Source: Mantis religiosa (lineage: Eukaryota; Arthropoda; Insecta; Mantodea; Mantidae). From it: a stretch of 64,000 nucleotides of DNA. The position numbers were made by a program, and so were the translations under genes. Position 1 is the first letter of the stretch; the number at the start of each line of letters is the position of its first letter. The stretch is taken from the NCBI GenBank assembly GCA_030765055.1, contig CM060953.1:193604933-193668932 (forward strand), in the 5' to 3' direction. Positions 37,101 to 39,646 of this stretch are shown here, piece after piece. Below the pieces are notes generated by a model that had not been told where the DNA came from, did no database searches, and saw only the letters and a program-made list of their open reading frames with translations.

Positions 37101-39646
37101 ATAAGTTGGGCAACTTAACTATGAATGCAGATGTACATACACATAACACTAAGAACAAAAACAAATTTCATATAAAGGCTTATAGAGCTCAACTTTTTCA
37201 GAAATCATTTAAATACAGTGCAATAAAAATATTTAACCAACTACCCAAATCTTTAAGGGCTATTAAATCAGTTCCTAGGTTTAAAAAAGAAATGTACAAA
37301 TTCCTAAATCTCAACCAGTTGTACTCTGTGGAAGAATATATAAGCTACATATATTGATAAGATCTGAAACACAGCATAAAAATAATCCAGAGCATTTTCA
37401 GCTAGTCACTGTTCTTTTTCTGTTCCTGTGATGGAGAGATTAACTGTTAGAAGTGAATAAAGAAGTATTAAAGTTAGAGTCAACAAGACAAATTCAATGC
37501 CATGGCAGGGATTTGAACCATGGATCTCCTGGTTTCCATCCGGTCACTCTTATTCATTGAGCTACCATGGCCAGCTTAATGGGTACTCAATGGGTATGGG
37601 TATGGCATTGAATTTTTCAAATTGACTATCAAAAACCTTAGCTTATATATGGCTAGTGTGAAGAAATTATTAATTTCCATCCATTAACTAAAGTATTATA
37701 GTATTTTATCATGGGTTTACAAATATATTATTATACTTAAATTATCAAATAATTGTATTTCTTGATTGTTGTATGACTGAATTCTGTAGTTTCCTCAAGT
37801 TTTTGCAAGCAGTGTACTCTTTTAATCATTATATTGTGTCGTTTTATTATTATTTATTTATTGTATTACTGACTTATTGTACTCTTTTTTAATTATTGTA
37901 TCCTTTGCTGTTTCCACTGATATATTTCATGTAATATACTTGATCAGAATTTGTGTTATATTCAACACAGTATTGTATTATTAAATTATAGATGAGTTGT
38001 ATTTAACAACAAGAAAGCTAGAGGGGTATGAAGGGCACAGGAGCTTGAACTGTTGATCTGCTCCGATAGCGGATCTGTTTACTACGAAATGAGTGAATGA
38101 GAGTACATATGAGTCACCCATGCTGTCAGATCTAATGCTCGTTTCAGTAACTGCAGTGATAGGTATTATGTATTGTCTACCCACCACAAGAAGACAAGCG
38201 GGGCCTGAAGAGCGAGAGGAGCTTGAACTGTTTATCTGCTCTGTTACTGGATCTGTTTACATCGAAATGATTGTATGAGAGTACATATGAGTCACCCTTG
38301 CAGTGAGATCTAATGCTCGTTTCAGTAAATGCAGTGATAGGTATTATGTACTGTCTACCCACCACAAGAAGACAAGCGAGGCCTGAAGAGGGAGAGGAGC
38401 TTGAACTGTTTATCTGTTCTGTTAGTATATCTGTTTACTACGAAATGAGTGTATGAGAGTACATATGAGTCACCTATGCTGCCAGATCTAATGTTTGTTG
38501 CAGTGATAGGTAGGTATTATGTATAGGTGAGATATGTGACAACACTTGTGTATTTTAAGCGAGCCTTCCTTCCTTGTCATACTCGGAAGGCAAGCATAAA
38601 CACCAAGGTGACTGCAAAAGTGATTACGTTACACTTTGCTGCAGTTTGCCTTCTTGTCCTGGGAATCAGTAAATACTTGGAACTTATTTTTTAGGAACAT
38701 CTAGGTTGGTAATGGATTCTTTCCTAGGAAGACCCAGACCAAATACTGTCACTGGATTTATGGACCACATTAATATATCCAGTTTTTGTCACATGTTACA
38801 ATTTTAACTATTTTTTGGATCTATGATCTATGGTTCCTGGTACCATTACACTTACTCGTATAACTGTTTCTGTTCATTTGTGAGTTGGTGGAGGAATGAC
38901 GTTCACTGCTGCTGCTTCAATACTGAAAAATTATTGAATCTGATAATATGTGCAACAATGATCCTCTTGCAACGTGTGCTCTACTTTCATAACCTTTTTC
39001 TCCATTGTTGCTGTACCTAAGCAACCTGCAAAGCCTTCATCTTGTATGGAATCTCTTTCTTCTCTACAGACCTTGATGAATCATGATTGCAAAGGACAAA
39101 AGTCTGCAAATTCTCAATGCAGTCTTTCAAGACATTCTCTGTCACCTAAACTGACTTTAAATTTATATTGATGTTAAAGAGCACTCATTCTACTATCTCA
39201 ACTTACCTGCTTTGGGTTACAACTCATCTGATCACTTATGGGTTGAAGCCATTGAATTCCCTGCCTGATTATACTAAATCTGCTACTAGTTTCAAGTTTG
39301 CCCTTATGATTTGTGTGCAATTATTTTAAGCTATTATTTTATTGACTTATGTTACGGCTCTAAATAAAAATAAATATCTAACTACCAGGTGCATCAAATT
39401 CTTTTCAATTAAGTTTGTGTATTTATACTCTTTATGTGGGCACCTAAAAATAAATATAGGCTATAAGTTTCTTTGCAATATGCACTCTTACCTTCTCATT
39501 GTAAATTTCCATATAACTAACTTCAACTTTGTAGGTGAGCTCTGAACTTTGCTGTTTGGCAATCTGATCGAATAATAAATCACAAAGACGAGGAATGATG
39601 CCTTTGTTGTCCTGACTACCCATCATCGTATATGATTTTCCGGAAC
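2381..39646 (-). CDS. Kinesin-3 motor protein, KIF13/Khc-73-like, partial gene (11 exons)
   Basis: This is a plus-end-directed microtubule motor of the kinesin-3 family; KIF13/Khc-73 proteins carry membrane and polarity cargo. Eleven exons join with correct GT/AG borders and matching phases into 611 uninterrupted codons: 39492-39646, 35863-35976, 29237-29484, 27759-27873, 24468-24701, 22715-22805, 19550-19698, 15311-15557, 14529-14672, 6547-6721, 2381-2543. In order they show the P-loop GSGKSYTMMG, switch I (SSRSH), switch II (DLAGSE), the end of the motor, a coiled coil, an FHA domain (DIQLSGLGIQPEHC) and the start of the stalk. The FHA and post-FHA sequence match KIF13/Khc-73 better than KIF1/unc-104. 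The first ~100 motor residues and the long C-terminal tail are not in the window. Introns are packed with transposons, none of which breaks an exon. Confidence 0.93.
2600..2714 (+). pseudogene. Short LINE C-terminal fragment (possible)
   Basis: One frame reads KVLNKLHNHLPNNVKEF and then FKTALDNTLLE, like the last residues of jockey/CR1-type LINE polyproteins. It is interrupted by the Tigger element starting at 2715. Short, so uncertain. Confidence 0.3.
3003..3334 (+). repeat. Truncated LTR fragment
   Basis: Shares its 3' half with the solo LTR family at 5631, 12270, 25582, 47450, 53152, 60802 and 61456. It has the AGATAAAAGCTTGCC start region, an AATAAA signal (about 3275) and the end CCACAAAGTCACA. 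The 5' end of the LTR is missing. Confidence 0.7.
3350..3950. repeat. tRNA-derived SINE units in opposite orientations
   Basis: A minus-strand unit (about 3353-3480) is followed by a plus-strand unit (about 3556-3935). The plus unit has an A-box-like TAGCTAAATGGGTAAGAGC and a B-box GGTTCAAATCC, then GAATGTTTCAG and a shared tail TGATTAATTTCCATCAATTA. The same family is at 28576, 31560, 37475 and 42482. Confidence 0.75.
3950..4165 (+). pseudogene. Tigger transposase C-terminal remnant
   Basis: Reads as an acidic stretch (DEEDTDNDEGYKPVTEEG and TENENKEYSDTDSVDEP), then a QTVTNREIDTLFQ-like helix. In the second copy at 60130-60400 the same region continues to KLMFYFEKQAETVTNERLML, the C-terminal helix of CENP-B/Tigger transposases. 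Cut short by the Penelope fold-back. Confidence 0.65.
4226..4265 (-). ncRNA. Hammerhead-like motif, family A, degenerate core
   Basis: On the minus strand: GAG, CCGAAGA (core with U4 changed to C), an extra T, stem II GCAAAC with a GATG-type loop, GAAAC, AT, GTC, then CTC. Stem I GAG/CTC is intact, but the core change should abolish activity. Confidence 0.5.
4535..4574 (+). ncRNA. Hammerhead-like motif, family A
   Basis: GAG, then the intact 5' core CTGAAGA, one extra T, stem II of six near-complete pairs starting GCAAAC, then AAAAC in place of GAAAC (G12 lost), ATGTC with the cleavage triplet GTC, and CTC closing stem I. Encoded inside the last codons of the PLE protein (Ala-Glu-Asp). Confidence 0.6.
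5180..5551 (-). repeat. tRNA-derived SINE, second family
   Basis: Read on the minus strand it starts near GATGGCTCAGGTGG, has a B-box GGGTTCGATTCC and a body with a run of proline-like codons. It is about 370 bp and clearly homologous to 52310-52690. The A/B-box spacing marks a tRNA-derived head. The frame on the minus strand at 5329-5523 is SINE sequence, not a gene. Confidence 0.75.
5631..6043 (-). repeat. Solo LTR with 4-bp target duplication
   Basis: Starts TG (TGTGACTTTG) and ends CA (CGTGACA). ATAT is present on both sides (5627-5630 and 6044-6047). Reversed relative to other copies. It contains the conserved polyadenylation region (TTTATTTCCGTAGAAA, reversed). No internal retroelement genes adjoin it. 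A 4-bp duplication is usual for Ty3/gypsy-type elements. Confidence 0.85.
6547..6721 (-). CDS. KIF13-like exon: stalk
   Basis: Begins with the rest of the split valine codon, then ALEKQRQEYERQFQQLRNIL (coiled coil) and a proline-rich turn SPSTPYSPYVPFDPFRLGK, ending in RVEKWAQE. Acceptor TTATTACAG, donor GTAAGA. The intron before it (6722-14528) holds the main block of Penelope-like elements. Confidence 0.9.
7050..7089 (-). ncRNA. Hammerhead-like motif, family A, degenerate
   Basis: Minus strand: GAG, CCAATGA (two core changes), extra T, stem II GCGAAC pairing with GTTTGC, GAAAC, AT, GTC, CTC. Stem I, GAAAC and the GTC triplet are kept. Confidence 0.4.
7195..7234 (+). ncRNA. Hammerhead-like motif, family A, degenerate
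   Basis: Opposite arm of the same fold-back: GAG, CTGACAT (last two core bases changed), GCAAAC stem, CAAAAC, ATGTC, CTC. Confidence 0.4.
7283..7706. other. Intron sequence without recognised features
   Basis: AT-rich. Apart from the target-site copy at its left edge I see no repeat, RNA or coding signal. Confidence 0.5.
7707..8540 (+). pseudogene. Penelope-like element N-terminal ORF fragment
   Basis: An uninterrupted frame of 277 codons. It is lysine- and asparagine-rich and mostly helical, with FLKKCLKFNITPIFVRKIVK near the start and the motif VVYTKADKGNKIVILDEEDY near the end. That TKADKG...VIL stretch is the conserved sequence just before the reverse transcriptase in Penelope-like elements. 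The frame stops where the opposite-strand element begins, so the RT that should follow is missing. The function of the N-terminal part is unknown. The start codon is the first ATG of the frame and may not be the native one. Confidence 0.7.
8541..10069 (-). CDS. Penelope-like reverse transcriptase + GIY-YIG endonuclease (family A), 5'-truncated
   Basis: A PLE copies its RNA into DNA at nicked targets using an RT and a GIY-YIG nuclease. The minus-strand frame is open from about 10069 to the stop at 8580, roughly 495 codons. RT motifs appear in order: SFDVRSLFPS (first catalytic Asp), GLAMGSPLSPFLANLYM, then YRYVDDIFA (catalytic YVDD). The nuclease follows: GIYKIKCKDCEKIYIG with a CxxC pair, then RTKRNIGTRKKEH. 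The last codons, DANEDLRNMSSK, overlap a hammerhead-like motif. There is no in-frame ATG at the left end and the N-terminal ~280 residues are missing, so it is 5'-truncated, but the rest has no stop or frameshift, suggesting fairly recent insertion. It abuts a plus-strand PLE head to head at about 10069. Confidence 0.88.
8587..8626 (-). ncRNA. Hammerhead-like motif, family A
   Basis: At the 3' end of the RT frame: GAG, CCGTAGA (core altered at two positions), extra T, GCAAAC stem, GAAAC, AT, GTC, CTC. The same sequence recurs at 18303-18342, so this variant was copied. Confidence 0.45.
10070..11752 (+). pseudogene. Penelope-like RT + GIY-YIG element (family B), 5'-truncated, two lesions
   Basis: Coding sequence starts at KLENNPLKKACKSVELAIKN. 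RT motifs follow: SFDVISLYPS, GLAMGNPLSPFLADLFM, YRYVDDIFA. The nuclease has GIYEIKCETCPKIYIGK. An in-frame stop at 10536 replaces a codon in ...EICIN, and a frameshift at about 11345-11380 splits the GIY-YIG domain. The protein ends EDRSKSS at 11685, inside a hammerhead-like motif. The 3' untranslated arm runs to CGATTCACTTTTGTAC. It is about 60% similar in protein to family A by eye. Other copies: 12242-14210 and 34090-35650. Confidence 0.88.
11657..11696 (+). ncRNA. Hammerhead ribozyme motif, family B
   Basis: CAG; CTGAGGA (consensus CUGANGA intact); one extra T; stem II AGGAGC with loop AAGA and GCTCTT; GAAAC; AT; GTC; CTG. Stem I CAG/CTG is the compensatory counterpart of GAG/CTC in family A. 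A further CACT/AGTG pairing is possible outside an internal loop. All required core bases are present. The stop codon TGA of the protein lies in the GAA core. Confidence 0.75.
11753..12241. other. AT-rich sequence without recognised features
   Basis: Intron of the kinesin gene between two PLE copies. Nothing recognised apart from an acidic-looking short frame near 12180. Confidence 0.4.
12451..12529. mobile_element. 79-bp minimal Penelope family B fold-back with 12-bp target duplication
   Basis: Consists only of the family B terminal arm (CAAAGTATAAACTTGAAAGA ... CACAAAAGTGAATC) followed by the inverted short arm (AATTCACTTTTGTGCTAATT). ATTCAATTTCTT flanks it at 12439-12450 and 12530-12541. 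It has no coding sequence or ribozyme core. The same arms end the 34090-35650 copy. Confidence 0.85.
12757..13143 (+). mobile_element. Non-LTR retroposon (SINE or LINE tail) with 14-bp target duplication
   Basis: CTGAAGGACTGAAC occurs on both sides (12743-12756 and 13144-13157). The insert is GC-rich at its left end (CCCCCCCAGGGGCC) and ends with a hairpin AGGGCGCT...AGCGCCCT followed by about 50 bases of (TA)n, a microsatellite tail. It has no open frame on this strand. Whether it is a SINE or a truncated LINE 3' UTR is unknown. Confidence 0.75.
13093..13143. repeat. (TA)n microsatellite tail
   Basis: About 25 uninterrupted TA units forming the 3' tail of the retroposon. Confidence 0.95.
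14147..14186 (+). ncRNA. Hammerhead ribozyme motif, family B, complete consensus core
   Basis: CAG; CTGATGA (full consensus); extra T; stem II GAGAGC, loop AACA, GCTCTT; GAAAC; AT; GTC; CTG. Every core base of a type I hammerhead is present, with stem I CAG/CTG and a short self-complementary stem III ACATGT. Best core in the window apart from the extra unpaired T before stem II. The surrounding PLE coding sequence is dead. Confidence 0.78.
14529..14672 (-). CDS. KIF13-like exon: segment after the FHA domain
   Basis: Encodes MASEPQTPAQTIDYNFAREE and then MLNELSNDPIQTAIARLEKQ with HEEDKQ. The DYNFAREE...NDPIQTAIA pattern is shared by KIF13 proteins. Acceptor GAACCAG, donor GTAAGT. One base of a valine codon is carried to the next exon. 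Confidence 0.93.
14673..15310. other. Intron between kinesin exons, nothing recognised
   Basis: AT-rich; no repeat or RNA identified. Confidence 0.5.
15311..15557 (-). CDS. KIF13-like exon: FHA domain core
   Basis: Encodes ERTLVGGREAPMEQDIQLSG and the FHA core GIQPEHCVIVIEDGG, ending with HHGDRILWGNHHFFRVNCP. The IQPEHC and HGDRILWGN motifs place the protein in the KIF13/Khc-73 group. FHA domains read phosphothreonine or make structural contacts next to the motor. Acceptor TAATGCAG, donor GTAGCG. Confidence 0.95.
15660..16082. mobile_element. hAT-type MITE, 423 bp
   Basis: Ends are inverted repeats: TAGGGCTAGGAAATTGAGG on the left and CAGGGCTAGGAAGTTGAGG reversed on the right. The 8-bp flanks are GTAATGAC (15652-15659) and GTAATGGC (16083-16090), 7 of 8 matching. 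Eight-base duplications and CAGGG ends are typical of hAT elements. It contains a run of about 28 T at 15782 and no coding sequence. Confidence 0.8.
16465..17560 (+). pseudogene. Mariner transposase pseudogene (second subfamily)
   Basis: The N-terminal helix-turn-helix reads MDKIKYRAVIKYLFLKGNTP and GRPKTATTK before a stop at 16676. After the insertion, the catalytic part reads LVQFRRNKSEFWCRLITLDE (first Asp in LDETWIHHY), then shifts frame and continues QDNAPSHTSAVAMAKIHKLW to LAPSDFFLFPHLK. Between the second and third Asp I count 30 residues where mariners have 34, so about four residues are deleted. About 60 residues between the two halves are missing. Confidence 0.82.
16703..16945 (+). 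repeat. Insertion in mariner, LINE 3'-UTR-like
   Basis: A T-rich segment with TGTATCTTGAACTGACGTG and the end GGATGAAATAAATACAAATAC, resembling the 3' end of insect LINEs. It replaces the middle of the mariner transposase. No clear target duplication. Confidence 0.4.
17673..18228. other. Intron sequence, nothing recognised
   Basis: Short frames only; no repeat identified. Confidence 0.4.
18241..18402. mobile_element. Penelope family A fold-back with 12-bp target duplication
   Basis: A 162-bp unit: left extension GATTTAACTGTATTGGAACA, a short inverted arm, then the PLE 3' end with a hammerhead-like motif and the closing arm. TTGTATTTACAT lies at 18229-18240 and 18403-18414. Nearly all of the element has been lost except terminal arms and ribozyme region. 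Confidence 0.85.
18303..18342 (+). ncRNA. Hammerhead-like motif, family A
   Basis: GAG; CCGTAGA (altered core); extra T; GCAAAC stem; GAAAC; AT; GTC; CTC. Same variant as at 8587-8626. Confidence 0.45.
18579..19186 (-). pseudogene. 5'-truncated LINE: RNase H domain and zinc knuckle, 13-bp target duplication
   Basis: The minus-strand frame reads from AIQAITTNNLPISS through IQLQWIPSHCGIQGNEMADL (RNase H motif with HCGIQGNEMAD) to a CxxC-H-C knuckle (CILCQ...KDHLSVC) and a stop at 18590. This is the C-terminal end of an I-type/R1-like non-LTR retrotransposon. ATTTCATCTATAA is found at 18566-18578 and 19187-19199, a target-site duplication. The 3' end carries a short ACT-repeat tail. The frame is intact over the retained ~195 codons, so the insertion is rather recent and was dead on arrival. 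Confidence 0.88.
19550..19698 (-). CDS. KIF13-like exon: linker into the FHA domain
   Basis: Encodes ERLQQERQQALEKMGISVQA and then KYYLVNLNADPSLNELLVYY ending in LK. The VNLNADP motif is the classic start of the kinesin-3 FHA domain. Acceptor ATTTCAG, donor GTAATT, and it ends on a codon boundary. Confidence 0.93.
20366..21658 (+). CDS. DD82E transposase (Sailor-like), 430 residues, probable C-terminal frameshift
   Basis: A cut-and-paste transposase. I chose the ATG at 20366 (MAESTASF) rather than the one at 20294 because the earlier 24 residues look like non-coding sequence. The N-terminal region has helix-turn-helix-like segments (SRSSLYRLLIQLGF). Catalytic residues: IYYLDETW (first Asp), IIVMDNAPYHS (second Asp), and NPIELIWSQIKGF (Glu). 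Between the second Asp and the Glu I count 82 residues, the spacing that defines the DD82E (Sailor) group of the IS630-Tc1-mariner superfamily. The frame ends WELDGISTT; a +1 frame directly after gives VIESIIINPTESSDSETVTA and an acidic serine-rich tail to 21771, which looks like the original C-terminus. Otherwise intact. Confidence 0.85.
   Translation: MAESTASFSLKHRKGKPLQSGEKRIVLHVFNALTEKNPSLLVREVEQLCSELTGVSVRSIGTSRCEVEKTGKLTTPGKRRNKEKRVLGECDEFVKTAVRRHVHSFFFRNELPNINKILSAVNEDADLPNFSRSSLYRLLIQLGFVNEKRGKKNVLRDRGDIAVWRRRYLRTIRQYRDTNRKIYYLDETWVNEGLTTSKLWRDSTIKTERQAFLQGMSSGLKNPSGKGRRLIVTHIGSDSGFVEDGLLLFESKKTGDYHEDMNGHVFQQWFASVLAKLEPSSIIVMDNAPYHSVRVEKKPNTSWKKQDIIEWLRAKNEVVNESLIKAELLELVVKHASDCDKYVIDEMARSAGHEVLRLPPYHWILNPIELIWSQIKGFVARNNRTFKLNDIRPLLTTAFSEISDETWKKAIHHVLKEENKMWELDGISTT
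21640..21771 (+). pseudogene. Displaced acidic C-terminal tail of the DD82E transposase
   Basis: In the frame next to the annotated one, IIINPTESSDSETVTAESES and then EMEGITPLPDSP end at a stop. The composition is that of a transposase C-terminal tail and is unlikely by chance. It implies a single-base indel near 21640. Confidence 0.5.
22140..22450 (-). repeat. tRNA-derived SINE, third family, copy 1
   Basis: On the minus strand: a head with GAGCTAAGGTCGAGAGGTTA and B-box GGGTTCGATCCC, then AAGTGAGATTTGTGGTGG and a body. Homologous to 23860-24150. The overlapping short frames are SINE sequence. Confidence 0.7.
22715..22805 (-). CDS. KIF13-like exon: coiled coil after the neck
   Basis: Encodes QRVDLTEKLSESEKLMKEMS and QTWEEKLKKT, a heptad-rich helix found between motor and FHA domain in kinesin-3. 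Acceptor TTCAACAG, donor GTAATT. It leaves one base of a split codon for the next exon, which begins with the matching two bases. Confidence 0.9.
22806..23859. other. Unassigned intron sequence
   Basis: Contains a GC-richer block (about 23140-23820) that reads like decayed repeat, with frames up to 88 codons but no motif I know. It is not supported as a gene. Confidence 0.4.
23860..24150 (-). repeat. tRNA-derived SINE, third family, copy 2
   Basis: Minus-strand head with B-box-like GGTTCAATCCTAGG and the shared AAGTGAGATTTGTGGTGG segment. About 75% like the copy at 22140 by eye. Confidence 0.65.
24150..24467. other. Intron end with short CA repeat
   Basis: Contains a (CA)n stretch at about 24224-24243; otherwise nothing recognised. 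Confidence 0.5.
24468..24701 (-). CDS. KIF13-like exon: motor C-terminus and neck
   Basis: Seventy-eight codons. DNLGGNSKTVMVATISPAAD and LSTLRYADRAKRIVNHAVVN close the motor core; NEDPNARIIRELRQEVEAL begins the neck coiled coil. Acceptor TTTGCAG, donor GTAAGT after a glycine codon. The Asn-His-Ala-Val-Val-Asn-Glu-Asp-Pro linker is typical of kinesin-3. Confidence 0.95.
24702..25330. other. Intron sequence, nothing recognised
   Basis: Possible left part of the element whose N-terminal frame starts at 25331; no inverted end identified. Confidence 0.35.
25331..25420 (+). pseudogene. Short transposon N-terminal frame (DUF4817-like)
   Basis: MEYYTNVEIADMVLMDRRAE followed by GSSTNARLI and a stop. 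It resembles the start of the helix-turn-helix (DUF4817-type) protein common in insect mobile elements, which usually begins with an M-x-Y-T-x-x-E-x-A-D-M pattern. Only about 29 residues. Confidence 0.4.
25582..26052 (+). repeat. Solo LTR
   Basis: Starts TGTTGCGAATCC and ends CACAAAGTTACA. It contains GAAATAAAAAACATTTTG (polyadenylation region). About 470 bp. The flanking tetramers (GTAC and TTAT) do not match, so it may be an old or recombined copy. Confidence 0.75.
26053..26630. other. Unassigned intron sequence
   Basis: Near 26575-26600 a GAAACATCCTGTATATATGG stretch resembles a transposon end, but I found no partner. Confidence 0.35.
26631..26678 (+). ncRNA. Hammerhead ribozyme motif, family E
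   Basis: AGTTC; CTGAAGA (core intact); stem II AGACCAT with one bulged A pairing ATGGCT around a loop of about ten bases; GAA; AGCT (self-complementary stem III); cleavage position T; GAATT. Stem I AGTTC/GAATT gives five pairs with one G-T wobble. The PLE identity of this repeat is inferred from the motif; only about 80 bp survive before the MITE at 26717. Confidence 0.55.
26717..27369. mobile_element. 653-bp MITE, copy 2
   Basis: Same length and about 97% identical by eye to 1670-2322. TA at 26715-26716 and 27370-27371. Inverted ends CAGTCTGGTCGCTCTATCTC and CTGTCCGGTCGTTGTATCTC. Confidence 0.88.
27372..27758. other. AT-rich intron end
   Basis: Nothing recognised apart from a poly-A run near 27650. 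Confidence 0.5.
27759..27873 (-). CDS. KIF13-like exon: microtubule-binding part of the motor
   Basis: The first base completes the split lysine codon. It then encodes SLTTLGLVISKLADQ, a short glycine/lysine loop, and FVPYRDSVLTWLLK, the conserved helix-4/helix-5 stretch that contacts tubulin. Acceptor TTTTCTAG, donor GTGAGT. Confidence 0.94.
28134..28176 (-). ncRNA. Hammerhead-like motif, family D, degenerate
   Basis: Minus strand: CTGACGA intact, extra T, stem II GTGGAA with TTTCAC, then AAAA (G12 lost), AATC triplet. Confidence 0.4.
28206..28250 (+). ncRNA. Hammerhead-like motif, family D, degenerate
   Basis: CTGACAA (G8 changed), extra T, stem II GTGGAA with loop GAAT and TTTCAC (six pairs), GAAA, TTGCGATC. 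One core base from consensus. Confidence 0.45.
28340..28500 (+). pseudogene. Penelope-like 3' end fragment, family C
   Basis: A frame reads SRQSAEDGTAMVPKTFLFL; the Ala-Glu-Asp triplet aligns with RAEDAND of family A and VSAEDRS of family B. No RT or nuclease is left. Confidence 0.5.
28415..28455 (+). ncRNA. Hammerhead ribozyme motif, family C
   Basis: CAG; CTGAGGA (core intact); extra T; stem II GGGACT with loop GCGAT and GGTCCC (six pairs); GAA; GACGTT (self-complementary apart from a G-T closing pair); cleavage C; CTA. Stem I keeps two of three pairs (CAG/CTA). Confidence 0.6.
28576..28905. repeat. Palindromic pair of tRNA-like SINE arms
   Basis: From GATAGAGTCAACATGAAAAA to its complement at 28835 the sequence folds back on itself over about 125 bp per arm. 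Each arm contains an A-box-like TAGCTCAAAGGTTAAGAGC and a B-box region. The family tail with TGATTAATTTCCAACAATTA follows. It is not a functional tRNA: there is no acceptor stem or anticodon arm of proper form. Confidence 0.8.
28906..29236. other. Intron sequence, nothing recognised
   Basis: AT-rich, directly upstream on the map of the switch I/II exon. Confidence 0.5.
29237..29484 (-). CDS. KIF13-like exon: switch I and switch II of the motor
   Basis: Encodes DIDNLMAEGNKSRTVAATNM, then the switch I motif NSESSRSHAVF and the switch II motif DLAGSE, ending KEGSNIN plus two bases of a lysine codon. These bind and sense ATP in all kinesins. Acceptor CTATTCAG, donor GTAAGT. An open frame on the opposite strand here is only its shadow. 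Confidence 0.95.
29640..30640 (+). pseudogene. Decayed LINE, C-terminal part of ORF2
   Basis: Joined frames give LASREVALVELRKTRRNGII, then KSLQFYKQIKRNWGREAYVD and GLAWMRRGTIFLRGIRGREK, followed by a knuckle (CELCG...IEHYVTQCEEV). This is a typical non-LTR retrotransposon C-terminus. Several stops and shifts. The 3' end has AATAAATAATTCAATTCAAA, a short A/T-rich repeat tail. Confidence 0.65.
30641..31559. other. Intron sequence, nothing recognised
   Basis: AT-rich, with only short frames. Confidence 0.5.
31560..31975 (-). repeat. tRNA-like SINE of the palindromic family
   Basis: Minus-strand unit with B-box GGTTCAAATCC and A-box TAGCTCAATGGGTTAGAGC (reversed here), followed by the long body (CACTAGGGGCTCTCACATCC region) and a second partial unit from 31876. 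It shows the complete body absent from the palindromic pairs. Confidence 0.75.
31976..32489. other. Intron sequence, nothing recognised
   Basis: Frames of at most 68 codons, none with known motifs. Confidence 0.4.
32490..32760 (+). pseudogene. LINE C-terminal fragment
   Basis: Reads NIHEYNTRTKQTTL and, in another frame, STAKNLYNHLPQSIKAINEE ending TYLVKNAFYS, the usual last residues of jockey/CR1-type ORF2 proteins. One or two frameshifts. Confidence 0.55.
32761..33419. other. Intron sequence, nothing recognised
   Basis: Minus-strand frames here have no motif. Confidence 0.4.
33420..33720 (+). pseudogene. Merlin/IS1595-like transposase fragment
   Basis: The frame CFAHKQSYDTTIMEGSVGKT RVIEGNWILGMIDEE resembles the block around the first catalytic residue of Merlin-type transposases (pattern F-x-x-x-K-Y-N-x-G-x...EG-x-W-V-x-G-G-x). 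It is followed in other frames by RMTICPNRRDANTLY-like sequence. Short and frameshifted; no inverted ends found. Confidence 0.45.
33721..34077. other. Intron sequence, nothing recognised
   Basis: No repeat or coding motif seen. Confidence 0.4.
34145..34184 (-). ncRNA. Hammerhead ribozyme motif, family B, complete consensus core
   Basis: Minus strand: CAG; CTGATGA; extra T; AGGAGC, loop AAGA, GCTCTT; GAAAC; AT; GTC; CTG. The same architecture as 14147-14186. Confidence 0.76.
34160..35231 (-). pseudogene. Penelope family B RT/GIY-YIG fragment in the left arm
   Basis: One frame from 35231 reads FETHITKTFPNYFKVWY then CYVDDIFAIVPKKLIQDG (YVDD kept, Arg to Cys just before it). After a frameshift at about 34620-34700, GIYEIKCETCPKIHIGKTKR (GIY-YIG, with Tyr to His) continues to the C-terminus at 34156. 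The RT fingers and N-terminus are absent. Confidence 0.82.
35506..35545 (+). ncRNA. Hammerhead motif, family B, mutated cleavage triplet
   Basis: CAG; CTGATGA; extra T; AGGAGC/GCTCTT; GAAAC; ATGCC; CTG. The core is intact but the GTC triplet has become GCC, which should block cleavage. It is the right-arm partner of 34145-34184. Confidence 0.65.
35863..35976 (-). CDS. KIF13-like exon: motor domain, VHDLLDP segment
   Basis: Thirty-eight whole codons between a TTTACAG acceptor and a GTAAAT donor. It encodes VHDLLDPKPNKQSLKVREH followed by GPYVDGLSQLAVTSFQ, the loop region after the EIYNEK helix in kinesin-3 motors. Both ends are phase 0, in agreement with the neighbouring exons. Confidence 0.93.
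35977..36309. other. Intron sequence, nothing recognised
   Basis: AT-rich; no features. Confidence 0.5.
36322..36904 (+). mobile_element. Penelope family A fold-back with target duplication
   Basis: Left: the extension GATTTAACTGTATTGGAACA and a short inverted arm to 36440. Then a plus-strand GIY-YIG tail (VKC KDCEKIYIGRTKRNIGTR ... NGLRNMSSK-like end at 36851). AAAATATTACCT (36310-36321) and AAAATATTATCT (36905-36916) match at 11 of 12 positions. Confidence 0.82.
36806..36845 (+). ncRNA. Hammerhead-like motif, family A
   Basis: GAG; CCGACGA (only U4 changed to C); extra T; GCAAAC, loop GATG, GTTTGC (six perfect pairs); GAAAC; AT; GTC; CTC. One base from consensus. Confidence 0.6.
36960..37360 (+). 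pseudogene. LINE C-terminal fragment
   Basis: A frame of 129 codons with HTHNTKNKNKFHIKAYRAQL and FKYSAIKIFNQLPKSLRAIK, ending LYSVEEYISYIY, matching the C-terminus of jockey/CR1-like ORF2 (compare 50592-51113). No RT domain. Confidence 0.65.
37475..37695. repeat. tRNA-like SINE, palindromic family, shortened
   Basis: Minus-strand arm with GGATTTGAACC-type B-box and GAGCTACCATGGCC, a short plus-strand part and the tail ATTAATTTCCATCCATTAAC. Confidence 0.7.
38004..38510. repeat. 178-bp tandem repeat, about 2.8 copies
   Basis: GAGCTTGAACTG recurs at 38041, 38219 and 38397, a constant 178-bp step; other shared blocks are GTACATATGAGTCACC and TGATAGGTATTATGTA. Short frames inside (for example MVGRQYIIPITA, minus strand, twice) simply repeat with the unit. 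Confidence 0.88.
38640..39330 (-). pseudogene. Possible very decayed mariner-like transposase
   Basis: On the minus strand a stretch near 38760-38810 reads VKIVTCDKNWIY and after stops QQYLVWVFLG, like the first-aspartate block of mariner transposases (IVTGDETWIYQYDPE). Too degraded to be sure. Confidence 0.3.
39492..39646 (-). CDS. KIF13-like exon: P-loop of the motor domain
   Basis: This is the most upstream exon found. The acceptor (TTATAG) is followed by GT TCC GGA, so the glycine codon before the P-loop is split with the previous, unseen exon. It encodes GSGKSYTMMG (ATP binding) and a segment ending SYMEIYNEK at a GTAAGAG donor. An acceptor at this position demands an upstream exon ending in the GQTG sequence. 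I scanned 39.7-64 kb by eye for it and did not find it. Confidence 0.93.
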
